Part shown: positions 1-13,300 of the stretch, in pieces
Numbering within the stretch: the first letter of the stretch is position 1
Layout: every line of letters begins with the position of its first letter
Translations under genes and position numbers: made by a program
Notes under the pieces: model-generated
Seen by the model: only the letters and a program-made list of their open reading frames with translations
Database searches by the model: none
What the model was told of the DNA's origin: nothing
From: Phoronis australis
Taxonomy: Eukaryota; Phoronida; Phoronidae
DNA length: 64,000 nt
Direction: 5' to 3'
NCBI GenBank assembly: GCA_002633005.1
Contig: NMRA01000698.1
Location: forward strand, 62,001 to 126,000

Positions 1-2031
1 CTAAATTTGTTACAAGTACGTTCGTCAGAAAATTTCAGGATGCAATTACAGTGATAATGATGTGGTAAACTAAGCGTGCTCCAACTGCCTACTCGAAATT
101 TGCAGATAAGTTTTTCTGGTAGACAGAAATGGACAAACATCTATTCAATACATTGGTTATACTAACTGCAGGACTTTGCATAGACATTTAGTTAAAATTA
201 ACTCATTTCCCACAAAGTGAAAATTAGTGTTACTGATAAATGTAGTTTGTGTTACCCGCAGTGTAAACAAGAGACACTCGCATGCGCGCACCTAGCCTTC
301 AATATGGGGGCTCGAATTCCTAACGTTGTAGACCTTTTTGGTAACAAAATAGCCGGCGGACTAAAAAAAANTTCTCGCAGGCGGACCTTCATTTTGCCCA
401 CTTCGCCAAGGGGGGGGGGGGGGGGGGGGGCTCCTTCGAGCCCCCTCCCCTGGGTGCGCGCATGACTCGAACACACTTTTGCAGTTGCGATGTTACTAGC
501 TAAAGACTGAAGGCACATTTACATAGTTTCATAACAAATGGAGACGATGTTATCTGGAGCACATGTTGCATAGTGTTCAACAATCGCTGAGAATGAAAAA
601 CGGTACAACCGGAATGAAAATCGAGATATCCGGATAAAAAGAAGGACATCTAGATTGATGCCAACACTCAAGAGTGAAATGCTCGCAAAAACGTCCCGAC
701 TGCCTTTTTGTGGAATGGTAAATTAGGCCTACGGGTGCTGCAACACTGAATAAGGCAAAACGCCGCAACGGATCGGACGGCGTGTTTCGATTAGTCAGAC
801 GTGGAATTGCCGCAAAAACCCGCGAAATGTCCTTTTCCACTACTTGGTCGACCCGGCGCGGCAAATGTAGCCCGGCCTGTAGCCTGAGAAATCCCAATAG
901 TACATGTTATGTCAAGTAGGCCAGGTGTCATGGTTAGCGACATAGCGGGAAATTTGAACGTCATACAGTGGAACAGTACGCCGGCGTCTGAAGAGCAGAG
1001 TTGGCAAATGCAATGTAGCTTACACTATCAAAGTTGTCGTTTTTAATATTAGGCCTAATGATTTCACGCGTGTAGCATTGGTGCTTAGAAATCGAATTAA
1101 TACTTGAAAAATAAGCTATAGAAACAATAAAAAGTAATAAACATAAATACATGCACATACATACATACATTCACATACAATGTACTTATGCAAATGTACT
1201 AGAAGAGATAACTTTTTCGAAAGTTACGCAAAATTGGCGCTCAGTAGTAAACTTTTCATGTATAATTGCACCCCCAGAAACCAAATGTCACTTGTTCCCC
1301 GTAAAATGTTGTAACATGAATTTTAAACACCTCAAAAACGTTTCGTTGAAAAACTGCTACCATGTATTTTGATAGGTTGTCGCCAGTGGCTGTAAGACGC
1401 CTGCAAGATACGGGATAGCGGACTATTCCCGACATCCTCTGGCAACGGATTTGAACAGCAATATTTGCGAACCAGTGTGCGAGTTTGTTCGTTTTGTTTT
1501 ATTCCTTTTTTATTTTTGCATATTACACGACTTGAAAAAAATCAAGATTGCGACGACAAAATGACAAAATGCCGCAATTATGGGCACGCACCAAAGTTCA
1601 TAGAAAACGTACCCGGTACAAAGATTTTATAGTATCTTTGTCCGGTACGTTCCTGATCGTAGCCTCCTCGGCTGGTAGTGAACCGCACTATCACCAGGTG
1701 GCGTTTACATCCGTACGAAGACGAAGAGTACGAGTTAGTAAGGAACATTTCAGCTCAGTTTTTAACTTAAATTGTCATTAACATTATTATGACTAGGCCG
1801 TTATAAGTTACAGGTATGGATATTAAGATAATCTCGCATTTTAGCTGTCAGCATTGAGGTTATTCTGCAGTATGTAATTGAACTTGTCTGAGTGTGTAGA
1901 CAGTTTTCAATCTCAGATTTTGATCGTTGTGCTTGACTTGAGGGATTCGCTGCTTGGAAGCATCTAATTGTCGTGTGACTTCTCAGACTACACTCTGCTG
2001 AGAGCACTATTGCTGGTACCACAGTGATACA
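1..2031. other. Non-coding left flank
   Basis: No exon with a family resemblance or convincing splice sites was seen on either strand. The stretch holds a short poly-A followed by a single N at 371 and a run of 21 G at 410-430. Open frames here are short and unrelated to anything recognised. Confidence 0.5.
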
Positions 2032-2343
2032 CAGGAGCATTTCCAGGATTTTGAGTTGGGGGGGGGGGNGGGGGCAGGGCAGAGTATTAGCCAGGATTTT
2101 GCCCACTCATGCAGACATTCGCTCCTCAACGATCGGCACAGTAGTTGGATGTAATGGACCCTGACTTAGAGATCCAGGCAATCACTAAATAACGTTCCCG
2201 TTTTTTAGTGGATGAAACTGGTTCTCTAAATCAGGGTCCATTATACATTATATCCAATTAATGCCCCCCGAACTGCCAAATAGAATCTGGGAGAATTTTA
2301 GGGGGGGCATGGCCCCCTTGGCCCCCCTCTAAATCTGCCACTG
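2032..2343. mobile_element. MITE, G/C-rich, about 312 bp, copy 1
   Basis: The left end reads CAGGAGCATTTCCAGGATTTTG. The right end, read on the minus strand, is CAGTGGCAGATTTAGAGG, so the two ends form an imperfect terminal inverted repeat. Flanks are ATACA on the left and GTACA on the right, close to a 5-bp target duplication. Inside are long G and C runs, an N at 2069 within a G run, and no open frame. Its right half (CCCCCCGAACTGCCAAA to the end) is matched in inverse orientation by the element at 14433-14748. Class assignment (hAT-like or another CAG-ended superfamily) is uncertain. Confidence 0.6.
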
Positions 2344-4171
2344 GTACAGAATGAACAACAGCCGAAGACTAAGTACTGTCACTTTCCAGTTGGCCTGCTT
2401 TTTGTGAATGTTGTAACGACAAAGAGATTTGTACCTGTGTTTTCTTGGAGCTCCTCTTAACCTCAAAGTTGTGTACATAAATGTTGAATTAAATATTCGT
2501 TGAAGTAATCAAGTCGAAGTGAAAATCTTTGCTCAGTGTGAAGAAGTTGTCTAATAATTGCTCCCCCCACGATCACTTACTAGTATTTCATCCTTTATTA
2601 CTGGAACTCGTGCCACTGAATCGGAGGATTGTGTAAATGGTTTAATCAATTATTGTTTGATTGTTTTATAAGATCGCCAGTAGTTGAAACAAACAGCAAA
2701 GGTTGATTAAAATTTACATTATGTTATTAACAGCTAGGTGCATTGCTTTAGTGTTGTGTATTTTTTTCAACATAAACATGATTATTTATAAGTATATAGA
2801 CGCTGAGGTTGGCCAGTAATGAAATATATCAAATAAACACAGAAAAATCAGGAATCCCAACTGGGAATCGAACCACATGTTTCTAGATTGCCGGTCTATA
2901 GTGCTCTCACCACTGAGCTACTGAGGACCCGATATCTGTGCAAATAGTGTTTACAGCCAACTGTAATGAATATTTTAGTCTCGGAACTATACAGTAAGTG
3001 AAGGAACATGAACTGGTTCCTAGTTTGAGTGAATTTCCCTTGGGTATTCCAAGCTGAATCGCAGAGGTCTACCACCATATCACCTTGAGCACTGAATTTT
3101 AAAAGTGCACTGAATTCGCACTATAATGCAACTTACGATGCGTAGGCGCTGCATTTAAATGCCAAAAGGTGGTTGGTTGCACCTACGTGTGCCTTAAAAC
3201 CCCCACTACAGCACTGCTTGCCTGTGGGCCGACAGGTTAAGCTGTCAAGGCACATGATTTTGATATGTTAATTCGCTTAAAAAGAGAAGGACCACACAGC
3301 CTCCTGATCCAGATGAGGCTGACCCAGTGATGAGTTTTACTGTAGACTGTCAGAGATTATAATATTATAGGTATGTTGCGAGATTTTCAGCATAATGCGT
3401 GCACATCACCTTGGCTAAACTACAAGATCCAAGTTGCGATATGTACCGTTTTAGCATTGACATAGCTATGTATTCAGTGCTGATCGACTTCTGGAATACC
3501 AATATATCCCAGAATCCATTGTTGAAAAATGTCTAGTTGATGAAATAGATGAATCATGGACCATATCGGAAAGAAGGGTCGCAATATTTGTAAATTTTGT
3601 TTGGGTTGAAAGGCTTTGAAGACATCAAAGGTCTCTGAAGGTGTCCCTTGTTTGTGCCCAACCAAAGGTACTGGTCGTGACTATGCTAGTTTAGCCGGGG
3701 TAAGGCATAATTTGTCAAAAAACTCTGAGAATACATGAATTATTGAGACTCACTACTGTTGCAAGGCACCAGTGTAGAGATGAGTTGTGGTTGACTTGTC
3801 AGCGATATAATTATTGAAGAATACCAAAAATCATGGACCAATAACTGATAACAGTTTGGTCCCTAACACTAGATCCTCTGTGTCTACAACGGTGTATACA
3901 GGCAACATGTAGCCCCTCGGCTGGCTGTACAGGAATTCTTGTGATGTCCACAACAGGCGATATAATTTCTTATGGCATATAATTACCAAAATCAAGAAAA
4001 TGCAATTTCGGCTTGAATTTTAGTGTCCCAAACTTTAGAGATTCTGAAAGTGGAGAATTATTAACACAGGTAGATAAATAGATCAATAGGCTCAACATTG
4101 CCCTTTAATTCAACAATGTTTGAATTGATGTCTGAATTTCGGGTTTATATGTTTTTGTTTGGCTTTTTCAG
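2344..4171. other. Non-coding spacer upstream of the hydrolase gene
   Basis: Apart from the tRNA-derived element at 2848-2930 nothing was recognised. The end of this stretch is a pyrimidine-rich acceptor (TTTTTCAG, ending at 4171), which suggests that a non-coding first exon of the hydrolase gene lies somewhere upstream; it was not located. Confidence 0.4.
2848..2930 (-). repeat. tRNA-derived SINE head
   Basis: Read on the minus strand, the segment has an A-box-like stretch GTAGCTCAGTGGTGAGAGC and a B-box-like stretch GGTTCGATTCCC, spaced as in a tRNA gene. The acceptor stem does not pair well, so this is better read as a tRNA-derived SINE or decayed tRNA than as a working tRNA gene. Confidence 0.55.
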
Positions 4172-4304
4172 TCATCTCGAATAAACGGAAAGTATCGGAC
4201 GTGGATGAAAACGTCGATTGCATACCTGACAACCTGCTGGTGATGATCCAGTTTTATCTAACCTGAAGTTCAAGTAATCTCTGCATGGTTTAAAACACTG
4301 TGCA
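4172..4304 (+). other. Probable 5' UTR part of first coding exon of the hydrolase gene
   Basis: A good acceptor (polypyrimidine then CAG) ends at 4171. The sequence from here runs without another splice signal into the ATG at 4305, so the coding exon probably begins with about 133 bases of untranslated sequence. Confidence 0.4.
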
Positions 4305-7300
4305 ATGGCAACTGTCATCAAATATCCATTGACTGAATTCAGCATGACACCCGTTGCTAAAATCGTGACTAGAAGGATGGCTAGTACATTCTTTTTGCAA
4401 AGCAAGAAAATGAGTGTCTTATTGGATGGTGTGTCTGCAGTAAAAACAAACAGTTGTATGCTTAGAAGGCCTCCACATTTGGGGAGTGGTTTGACACCCA
4501 TGGGAACTTCTTTCTGTGCAGATTTTGGTAGGAGGACTCTAATACCTAGTTATATGAGTGGTTTGCTCAGGAGCACGAGATCTCTGAGCAGTACTGTCAG
4601 CACTCAAATGCATACGGCTCAGAATAACGGGACAAAATGGCCATTGCATAGCGTCAAAGTCACGACGAGTGAAGGCAGATGGTTCGAAGCTTTACACGGA
4701 CTGCAGTTTGATGTGAAGTATATAGACACATGTCCCGAAGGGAACAAGCTGATGCCCACTGTGGTGTGTGTTCACGGTGCCCCAGGATCCCATAGAGACT
4801 TTAGCACTATAGTCAATGGTCTGGTAGAGGAAGGGATTAGAGTAATCATACCAAATTTACCTGGTAAGACTTCTTGGAGTTTGTGGTTTTGTCAATCACA
4901 TACATAGACGGTACTTTACATAGAGGGGGCCCTTTTAACTTGCGGAATCGGTAAAATTGAGTATGCCTTCTTCTTTTCCTTACGCGTTAATGGCATAAAA
5001 TTTCACAAAAGGTTATCAAGGTATTTGAAGATCTTTTCACAATACTGTGATGGGAGCAACTGTTACAATTACATTGAATGGATACAGGGCCTCCAATCTT
5101 GTTTTTTTCCAAGCAGAGACAAATTGGCTCCGGGAGTGGGGTACACATTTTCCCTGTTGGACTATTTCATGCAGCTGGGAACAGATCTCTCCTGGCCGAA
5201 GAATAATCACTTCTAATACTGTGTATAAGTAAGGAAGGAATTGAGACCAGTGTCATAAATCTGCGTGGCCTAAATTAAGGTTATGTCGAATCTTACCAAC
5301 GTGTCTTTGAATTAAGCCAAATATCTACAATACTAGATTTCAACTCCGCGAATGTATATATTTTATGAACCGTGGAATGCTTACAGAATTTTATTGGTGA
5401 CTTTTTGAAAACATGCCATTAACTGTGTCACATAGTCATATTTGTGGAAAACATGTCATTAACAAACAATGGTGTCAATAACGTGCCTTCACCAAATTTT
5501 ATTGGATTCAAATGATCAAGGTGAAATGTCAAACATGCTGTTTACATTTTCTAAATTGTCTTGTTTTTGTTTTATGCAACTTTTTGATGTTTTTCTTAAC
5601 AGTCGTAAAGGTCTTACTTTGGAGAGCCCCTCATGGGGAAGGGGAGCGTTTTAAAAACAATTCCACATAATGTATTGGACAAAAATTATCTGGAAGGTTC
5701 TTACTATGAATCCGATCAGTCATTTCTGTGGTACTGTGTTTCTTAGACAAACTTGGACATTTTTCTAAGGTCCTACGTAACATTAAAGGTTACTTTTTTG
5801 ATCGAAGGTTCATTTTATAGTTCCACTTTATTTATTTTCCTGTTTGATTTTTGTGACTAAGTCATAATATGATCTGCGTTTTTAGGGTATGACGAGACCT
5901 TGCCAGTAATTCCTGAAGATTTGGAAATATTCAGTCATGCAACAGATGAGAGAACGGAATTCATCCTCAGCTTTATTGGTGCTATTGGGCTTTCGCAGTG
6001 AGTATTACACGATATACTACCAGCAGCGTGGCTCAGTGGTTTGAGCGCCAGACTCCCGTTTGGGAGATCCAGGTTCGAATCCTGGATTTACTGGCAGACA
6101 ATCGAGCATTGCACAAAGGTGTCTCCTACTCCTCTGAACTCGGTCTTACTTGTGAATTTACACAAGGGAATGAATGAGAACCTGAATATAATGTGAAAGC
6201 GAGCGATACCTGGGCTGTGCTCATATTTTTAATTTACTACCAGCCATTTCCACCCGTTCACTGTCCCTCTGTGATGTCACTGTCTGCATTCTTGGCTTAA
6301 ATCCTAACAACATTGACAGTGAAAGAAACAACATTTATTTAGGACAATATTTTGCTGATGCAGTGGTTCGAGCTAAGTTTGATAAGTTAGAAAAATAGAA
6401 TGTGGCTGAGATGGTTATTATAAGGGTAGTAATGTACAAAACTTATGTATGTAATGAGTGGCAAAAAATCACTACAAGTATGCACAAAATGGATACTCTA
6501 AAATATACCATGGAGAGATGGAGTATAAGTTTAAGAGTAGAAAATATTATGAAACGGAAGGGTAGGAGGCGGGAAAACAAGTTTTGAAGAATGGCCAGAC
6601 ACCATTGTCTGAGTGAAGACAAGCTAATGAAGTTCTGTAAACTCTCCAGATGGAACAAAAAACTGTTAGGTAAAAGACAACTGTGAAGAAATAGATCACA
6701 GTGACGTAGAGTATGATGGATGGAGGAAAATATTCCCTGATAAATATGTCATGTAATTGAATTTAATTTTCATTTTCTAGTCTGAGGCCACATTGTTGGT
6801 GTTTATCTTCCACTTCGAGTTTAGATATCTGTCGGCACAAAATGAAATGTAGTATACAACCACTATTATTTAGTACCTGATTTGCCATGCGTGTTGCAAT
6901 TTCTATTTATAACCAACCCGCAAGGTTGAAGACTCCAGCATTGTTAAAGTGCTAATGAATATCAAAGAGTTCGTTTATGTTTACATTTGTTATGAATACG
7001 AGTTTCCCATTTGTTTATTGTAGGATAGATGCTCTACTTGGCCATAGTCTTGGTTGCAGCCCCCTCTATGTGTTGGGTGCCCGATGTAGTAGTATTGTCA
7101 GGTCTCTGGTCTTTGTCAATCCAGTGCCTCATGATGTCTACAGGTGAGTGTCTGCGTAATGGTGTTTAAAGATACTATTTACATTCATCAATTTAAAACA
7201 TAGAATTAGTTTTGTCATTTGGAAGATATCACTAATTAAGAATATAAACATTTCATAGTTTATGTTTGCCTTATTTTAATGTTATTATTTTATCTTTTTT

Positions 7301-10300
7301 TAAAAATGGGAAGAGTTTCTGAAGAAACCTTATTACAAGACAGTTGAGTGAGTACTTGTAATGCAAGAGTTAGCTGTCACTATGGTGACCATTTTAGACG
7401 GTGTAATGATTCTCACCAAAATTCATGTTAAAATCTGTATTCAGTTAAGTTTGAAAATATTTGGAACTGCTTTGCAATAGCTTTATTCGAGATTGAGTTT
7501 CGTCTAAACTAACTTGCACTAAAATCATTCTGTTGTATGAAGTTTTTAACTAAAATGAAGCTGAATAAGTGCCTTTAAAGGCCTGAATGCAATAAAGAGA
7601 AAAGATAGGTCTGTTATGTTTCAATTTTTCATTATTTAGGTTAAGATATTTGCTTCATAATTTTTCCAAATTTTTAAATTGTGATTTTTTCAAACTGTAC
7701 AAAACTCATGACCGCATCAGTTTTCTATAAAGCAATTCACTTCTGTCCATTGTGTGCGCATAATTCCAAGTTGTAATTGGGAGAGAAAATGAAGAGGAGA
7801 TGTTTATTTTCATCGCAACACTGTTCCCTAGGAACTAAGAAAGAGAAAAGCTGCCACATGTTACACTTTGTAGAAAGAGGTCACATTGGAGTGAACGAAT
7901 CACCAACGTTGTTCATTGTCTTTTATGAGTAGCAACTACTTAAAAGAAATTGATGTGTCGTATTGATAATTTATATCTTTCAGACTGGCCCGGCCTGAGT
8001 GGTTCTTCAGGTGGTTTCCATGGTTTTGGGATCGAAAATTCATGCGGCCATTATTGCTGGGTTTTCTGGCTACGCAGAAGAGAAGAATTGGTTTCAAAAG
8101 GTGGAAAGCACGTCACGTGGCAATATCGTGTTTAACATGCTCAGGATTAACGTTCCCAATGGTAAACAGTCTTTTAAAGATGTATTTGCATGTTCCTGAC
8201 TATGCTAATGTATAGTAGAAACTAAACAACAATGCTATTTGAACATCATCTGTGCTAAGCAAAGTGCATTTGCATTTATTGACAATTTGTAAATTATGAA
8301 AATAAAAAAATTGGCAAATAAGTCACCTTTGCGCCAGTGACGTACCATGGGGGCTCACATAGCCTGCATCATGCTGTGTTATTCCCCAACACCACATCAC
8401 GATACTTTCTGGGCATGGTTGAGAGATTTACAGCAGATCATTTTTGTCACAAAACTCATTCTTAAAAACATTGCAAAATTTCAACGTACTTCATACTCAC
8501 ATCGTTGCTATATCTTGTGTTTCTAACTAATTTGACCAAGCAATCCCAGAGATAAGGAATTAGCGTGCAAGTTCCACTTCATGTATCTGTTTCAGCAGCT
8601 TGATGTGACCCATTTTGGCCTACTTTGTTCTTGATAAGATCGCTGTGTTTCGCTTACTGTCATTGTGTCTCGCGGGACTCTGATGAACCTTTAGAATATT
8701 ATGGCTGGAATGTGCCAGCACAACTCAGTCATAGGTTTTAATATCCTGGCAGTGAAATTGGCAATGTAAGTAGTTTTAATTGCGTTATACGAATCTAATA
8801 AACACCCCTAGAGGCATACCATCATGGGTGCATTGTGGCACTTGTTTTTTCAGTCCAATTTCTCCAGTTCTTAACTGGCGCTATTTCCAGATTCAGAGCT
8901 CAGCCCTAGAGATCAGAGCCAAGAAGATTCCATTCACGTTCATGTGGAGCAAAAACGATCGTATGTTTGAAGAGCAGCTGTGTGAAGAGACGGGCAGGCT
9001 ATTGGGGGTACAGGCTACAGCCACTGTGGATGGTGCTGGCCATTTTGTTGCTGCAGGTAGTATGCAGGGGTGTCTGTCGGTCTAGCTAAACCCCTCATGA
9101 TAATTACATTCAAAGGTCAAAGGTCAGGGACAAATTAACTAATCTACAAAAATCTTGTTTGATTGATAAATTTTGTTTGTCAAGGTCATGCCAGACAGTG
9201 CAAGTGAAAAAGAGGAGTTTTACGAGAAAGTTCGGTACTTTGCTTGCTTATACTAGACATGCAGGTCTGTTAATTGATATTTACAGACGAGCCAGCCTAA
9301 AATTTTTTGCGCAATTCAAAACTTCGAATGGTATTATGTCTGCTTTCCATTGTGAATTTGATTGATGTGTGTCGTCTGTTCCCAATATTTGCTGGCAATT
9401 CTGTAGATCACTCCTGTTCATCTTATGCCATTTTTTATCTACGTGCACACTGAAAGTTACGTCAGCCTCTGGACATGTGGTCTTTTGTTTGTAGCCTACT
9501 GAGTGCGCATTAACTGGGATTGTAGAATGAAAATAATTAATATAGGACATGGGGTGAAGGAGGATGCACAAGGACGTCTAAAAGAGGATTGTCTGTTTTG
9601 TATTTTTGAATGGTGTTATTTAATAGCAAATTTCTATAGTTTGAGACTGCAAATATTTTTGAGTCACGTGAAAAGAACAGTGGGTGATTCTTCTATAATT
9701 CAGATTTGCCTCGTAACAGCTGTTACGGTACATGTAGAACATTTCCAAATTTCTTTGAAAACCTTGCTTGCAAAAGTGTCAAGCAAAATACTATCTCTAC
9801 AATTTTGGTCAAATATAATTGCCAAATTTATGATTTGTTCATTTTTCAAAAGTTTATGAAATTATAGCAAATACCCTAATTTCTCAAAACTTTGTTTGAT
9901 TGTAGCTGTGGAATAAAACCTCAGATGATCAAGTATTATGCGGTGCTACTTTAGTTATCATTTTACAAGAAAAACAAAAATATAGTACTGCCGTATTGCA
10001 TCCTAATTTTGGGAGATTTTACCATAACTTACCATAACTCCTGTTATAAAAAACCTTTTGACGTTTGGTAATGTGAACATTGTCATTGCTTTTTGCCATT
10101 TATTTCATGCGTCTGATAGATCTCGACATTGTTGTCAGTGAATTGACTTTCTTCATTTAGGTCAAAATGACACAAGCAAACACTACGCATCTGCCATCAT
10201 GTTTGAGAAGGGCGGCCATCTTTGTCACAGAACACATCCACAGATGGTGGTGCAAGCAGTCTTGGATCAACTCAAGCACATTAATGACAAAAGAGACAAT

Positions 10301-10339
10301 CAGTTCTGTAGCAAATTCGTTCTCAAATCGAAAAGTTGA
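4305..10339 (+). CDS. Alpha/beta hydrolase, DUF1057-like, 6 coding exons, 437 aa
   Basis: Exons join in frame at 4305-4863, 5886-5997, 7024-7143, 7984-8161, 8891-9056 and 10161-10339, each with GT/AG sites, ending in TGA. The fold signatures come in order: an oxyanion-type HGAPGS at residues 157-162, the nucleophile elbow GHSLG with Ser232, an acidic residue Asp346 in SKNDRMFEE, and His374 in GAGHF. This is a complete Ser-Asp-His triad. Residues 264-323 form a basic, aromatic-rich segment between elbow and Asp, as expected for a cap. The HGAPGSHRDF pattern resembles the DUF1057 (PF06342) hydrolases best known in nematodes, whose substrate is not established. Residues 1 to about 110 precede the fold and are rich in Arg, Lys, Ser and Thr with few acids, which could be a mitochondrial presequence (inference). 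The first ATG was chosen because the frame is open from it; downstream Met codons (14, 25) are alternatives. Function as a hydrolase is well supported; substrate is unknown. Confidence 0.9.
6022..6215 (+). repeat. tRNA-derived SINE in intron 2 of the hydrolase gene
   Basis: The first 75 bases look like a tRNA: D-arm GCTCAGTGGTTTGAGC and T-arm CCAGGTTCGAATCCTGG, whose 5-bp stem pairs perfectly. The acceptor ends and the anticodon stem do not pair, so it is unlikely to be a functional tRNA. It is followed by an unrelated tail of about 120 bases. The right boundary is approximate. It starts 24 bases after the exon 2 donor, in sense orientation. Confidence 0.6.
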
Positions 10340-13300
10340 GATTCTGCCTCTCCTGTGCTTAAGTGCTCAGGCATCGTGAATATTTGAAATTATACATTGT
10401 AGACTAAGTTCAGGTTGTGCTTCATTGATATTGCCAGAGGAGGATGATTCATTTCTTGATGGGTGTGCAAGTTTGTACTTGCCAAAAATAATCAAACAAG
10501 GCGGCTGACTGCAAACCATCAGAATAGCATGTAAACGACGTTTTGTCTGATTACTTATAGTGGGTCCACTCCAGTTTCACATAATAACCTCTTATCTACC
10601 CATAAACTGAAGGCATAATTTTTAATCCTCGTTGAGTGAAAGTTTTTAAATATGATTTCTAAGGATAACGACAGAGATATTCAATATACAGTTTGTGAAT
10701 TCTGGGTTATTTGTTTAAAATTCCATATATCTTAAAGAGCCACCGAAATGATTACATTCATTTTGTAAACTGTAAAGTAGTATTTCTGCCAGATGGTATT
10801 CATGCCTGCCTTTCTTGACATCTCTAAAGAGACTACCTGCATTTCATCTGGGAAACAAATTTTTGATTTAAGTATTAGTCTTACTGTGATAAAACTGCTC
10901 TCAACTTGTTCCTTACTCAGGTGTGCAGTGGTTTCTCAGCTGGAAAAATGAGGGCGTGCACAAACACACACTTGCGTGATAGACTAACATGAAAGAAAAT
11001 AAAATGTTAGAAGTTCATTTTTTAAAAATTTTCTTGGAAGAGACTCAAAACCCCTCTGAGAAACTCAACGAGGGACAGTGAGTTGTCACCACCAGCATTA
11101 TTAGACATTCACAAGGACAAAGGCTAGACCAGCTGCCTTTGTGACAGCCCAGACTCTGTCAGCATCAAAGGAAGAGGACTTTCTTCATATATTTAAAGGA
11201 ACATTTTCGGTTTTACAGCCGAAAATGCATTTTGGAGATTATTGATGGATGGGGATAGTCTTCTTGGAGTTATTGGCTTTGACCAGACCTATTGAACAAC
11301 AAAATTTATTGTCCTTTGTAAATTTTATTGAGTATCTCCAATTCTCATTGTTGTCTACCTAACCTTCACTGAAATCCATGACATTGCTAGTAAAATACAC
11401 TTAACATACTCGGACATTGATCGAGTGGGGTTTAACCGTTCCTAACAGGTTCAAATCCGTGCTGAAACCGAGTCTCACTCGAGTCCCCCGCGGTCACTTT
11501 TGGAAACAAAACTTACAGTATTGAAGTGATGAAGTGGGAGCTACTTCTACATCCGGGTGCTTTTATAATTTGTCTCCCTCTTGGTATGTAATATGCACAA
11601 ATAGTCTGTTTCGGCCAATTTTAATCATATTTTTAAGATCAGTAAATACTCAAGTGGCTAATTCATGCTCGGCCTAGGTGGGCCGGTCGGGTGGCTCCTC
11701 TCCCACTCAGGCGGCAAAAGGGGGTACTTTCCGGTCTTTTCAAGACGTGCAATTGACTCCCCAAATTTCGTGACGTAAACCGTAAGGGTGGAGGGTTGCC
11801 ACGTGCTCGTAAGTAAAAACGAAAGTTCCTCATTGTCTTGTGGTGCCCAGCAAAAATTCATGATGAGAACCTTAGTTACCAGAGGGGGGGGGGGGNGGGC
11901 GCTAACCGAACTAGTTGATCTGCCTTTAGTGCCCCGGCGGGGACCGAACCCAAGATAGGCTCGAGAATAGCTTTTAAGTGTGATGACGTGGTTTGCTTGT
12001 AACTTTGCATGGCGATATCTTGCTCGTGTGCTGCGAGTCTTTTGACGTGAACTTGAATTTCACTGCACGGACACAGTTTGTCTTTTAATCATCTGCTACT
12101 TAACATTATATTTAAGCCCCGTTAAAACGAGAGCTCGGGTCATTGTCACCGTTAAAATGACCCGTAGTCATTGTACTGAGATCAAAATTTTAATGCTACA
12201 CCCTCCAGGAGCAGGCGGGCAGATCCGTATCACGAGCCATTGCTCTGTAGAGCCACCTATCGACGGCCAGGTAGGTTCATGCGGATCACTGATGATAGTT
12301 CACTTATGTTCCACGTACTCCTAATCAAATTGGCAAACATTCCAGGGTATATAACGACCCCACGTATTTTTTCCTGTACCTTCGAAGTCACCAGCTCATC
12401 CATAGAGACCTCGGTTAACCACTCTCCTCATTTGGAAGCCGGTTTGCCATGAGTCCCAATCCGGACCGGATTCATGTTCTTGACAGTTGTAAAAACAAGG
12501 TGAGTTGGATAACGAGTTATTAATTTAGACAGTATTCAAAACCGCATTTTCTCAGTATTTAACAAAAACAAAAAATTAATTAAGCAAGTTAAGCTCATAA
12601 ACATGCCTCATTATATTTCGTACTTTGACTGAACTTTATTTCCGTTACCAACTAGGGCACATTGAAATGATCGGCAACTCGAGAAATTGCCGCATAGGTT
12701 GTCCAACCCTGCGAATTTAAAAATGGCTTAAGCGCCCCAGACTTGTGTTGCCGGCTCATTCGATAACATTTGAGAATCGGCACTATTTTTAAATGCAGCG
12801 CTTCGGTTAAAAAATTCAACTCAACTAAACAATGGTGAAATTCCGCTTTATTAATCGATCGTTTCTAAGCACCTGTTTTCAAGTTAACCATAACAACGCA
12901 GGTTATCATGCCGGTTTGAGTTACAGGTTTGGTACTTGTAGACTCTTCCTGGTTGTTAGATTTCCTAATCATTAAAAATAGTAGGAAGACGGAACCATCG
13001 GATAAAGAAAGAGACCACAAGCCAATCATTTAACGCTACTCCTATCAATAAAATCCTTTTTGACGTTGTCGAATTCGTAGGAGGTTTGAGATCTAAAATC
13101 ATAATTTGCTTATCTGTCCTTTTCAAGTCGAGACAAGATAACCCTAAGAAATATTACGCGTTAAGAGATGTTATGTTTTAAGTTGCGGTAATAATGCGAA
13201 TGAGGACGGATGACAATTTCCTTGGGAAAACTGAAAGCTTGTTCATCGCAAACAACATTGAACTGGACCTTTTGACCATTGAACGCCGGTTTGTTTGAAC

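Noticed and set aside
11930-11965. tRNA gene from a GGTTCGGTCC B-box-like string on the minus strand
   Set aside because: No matching A box or foldable D-arm and acceptor stem around it.
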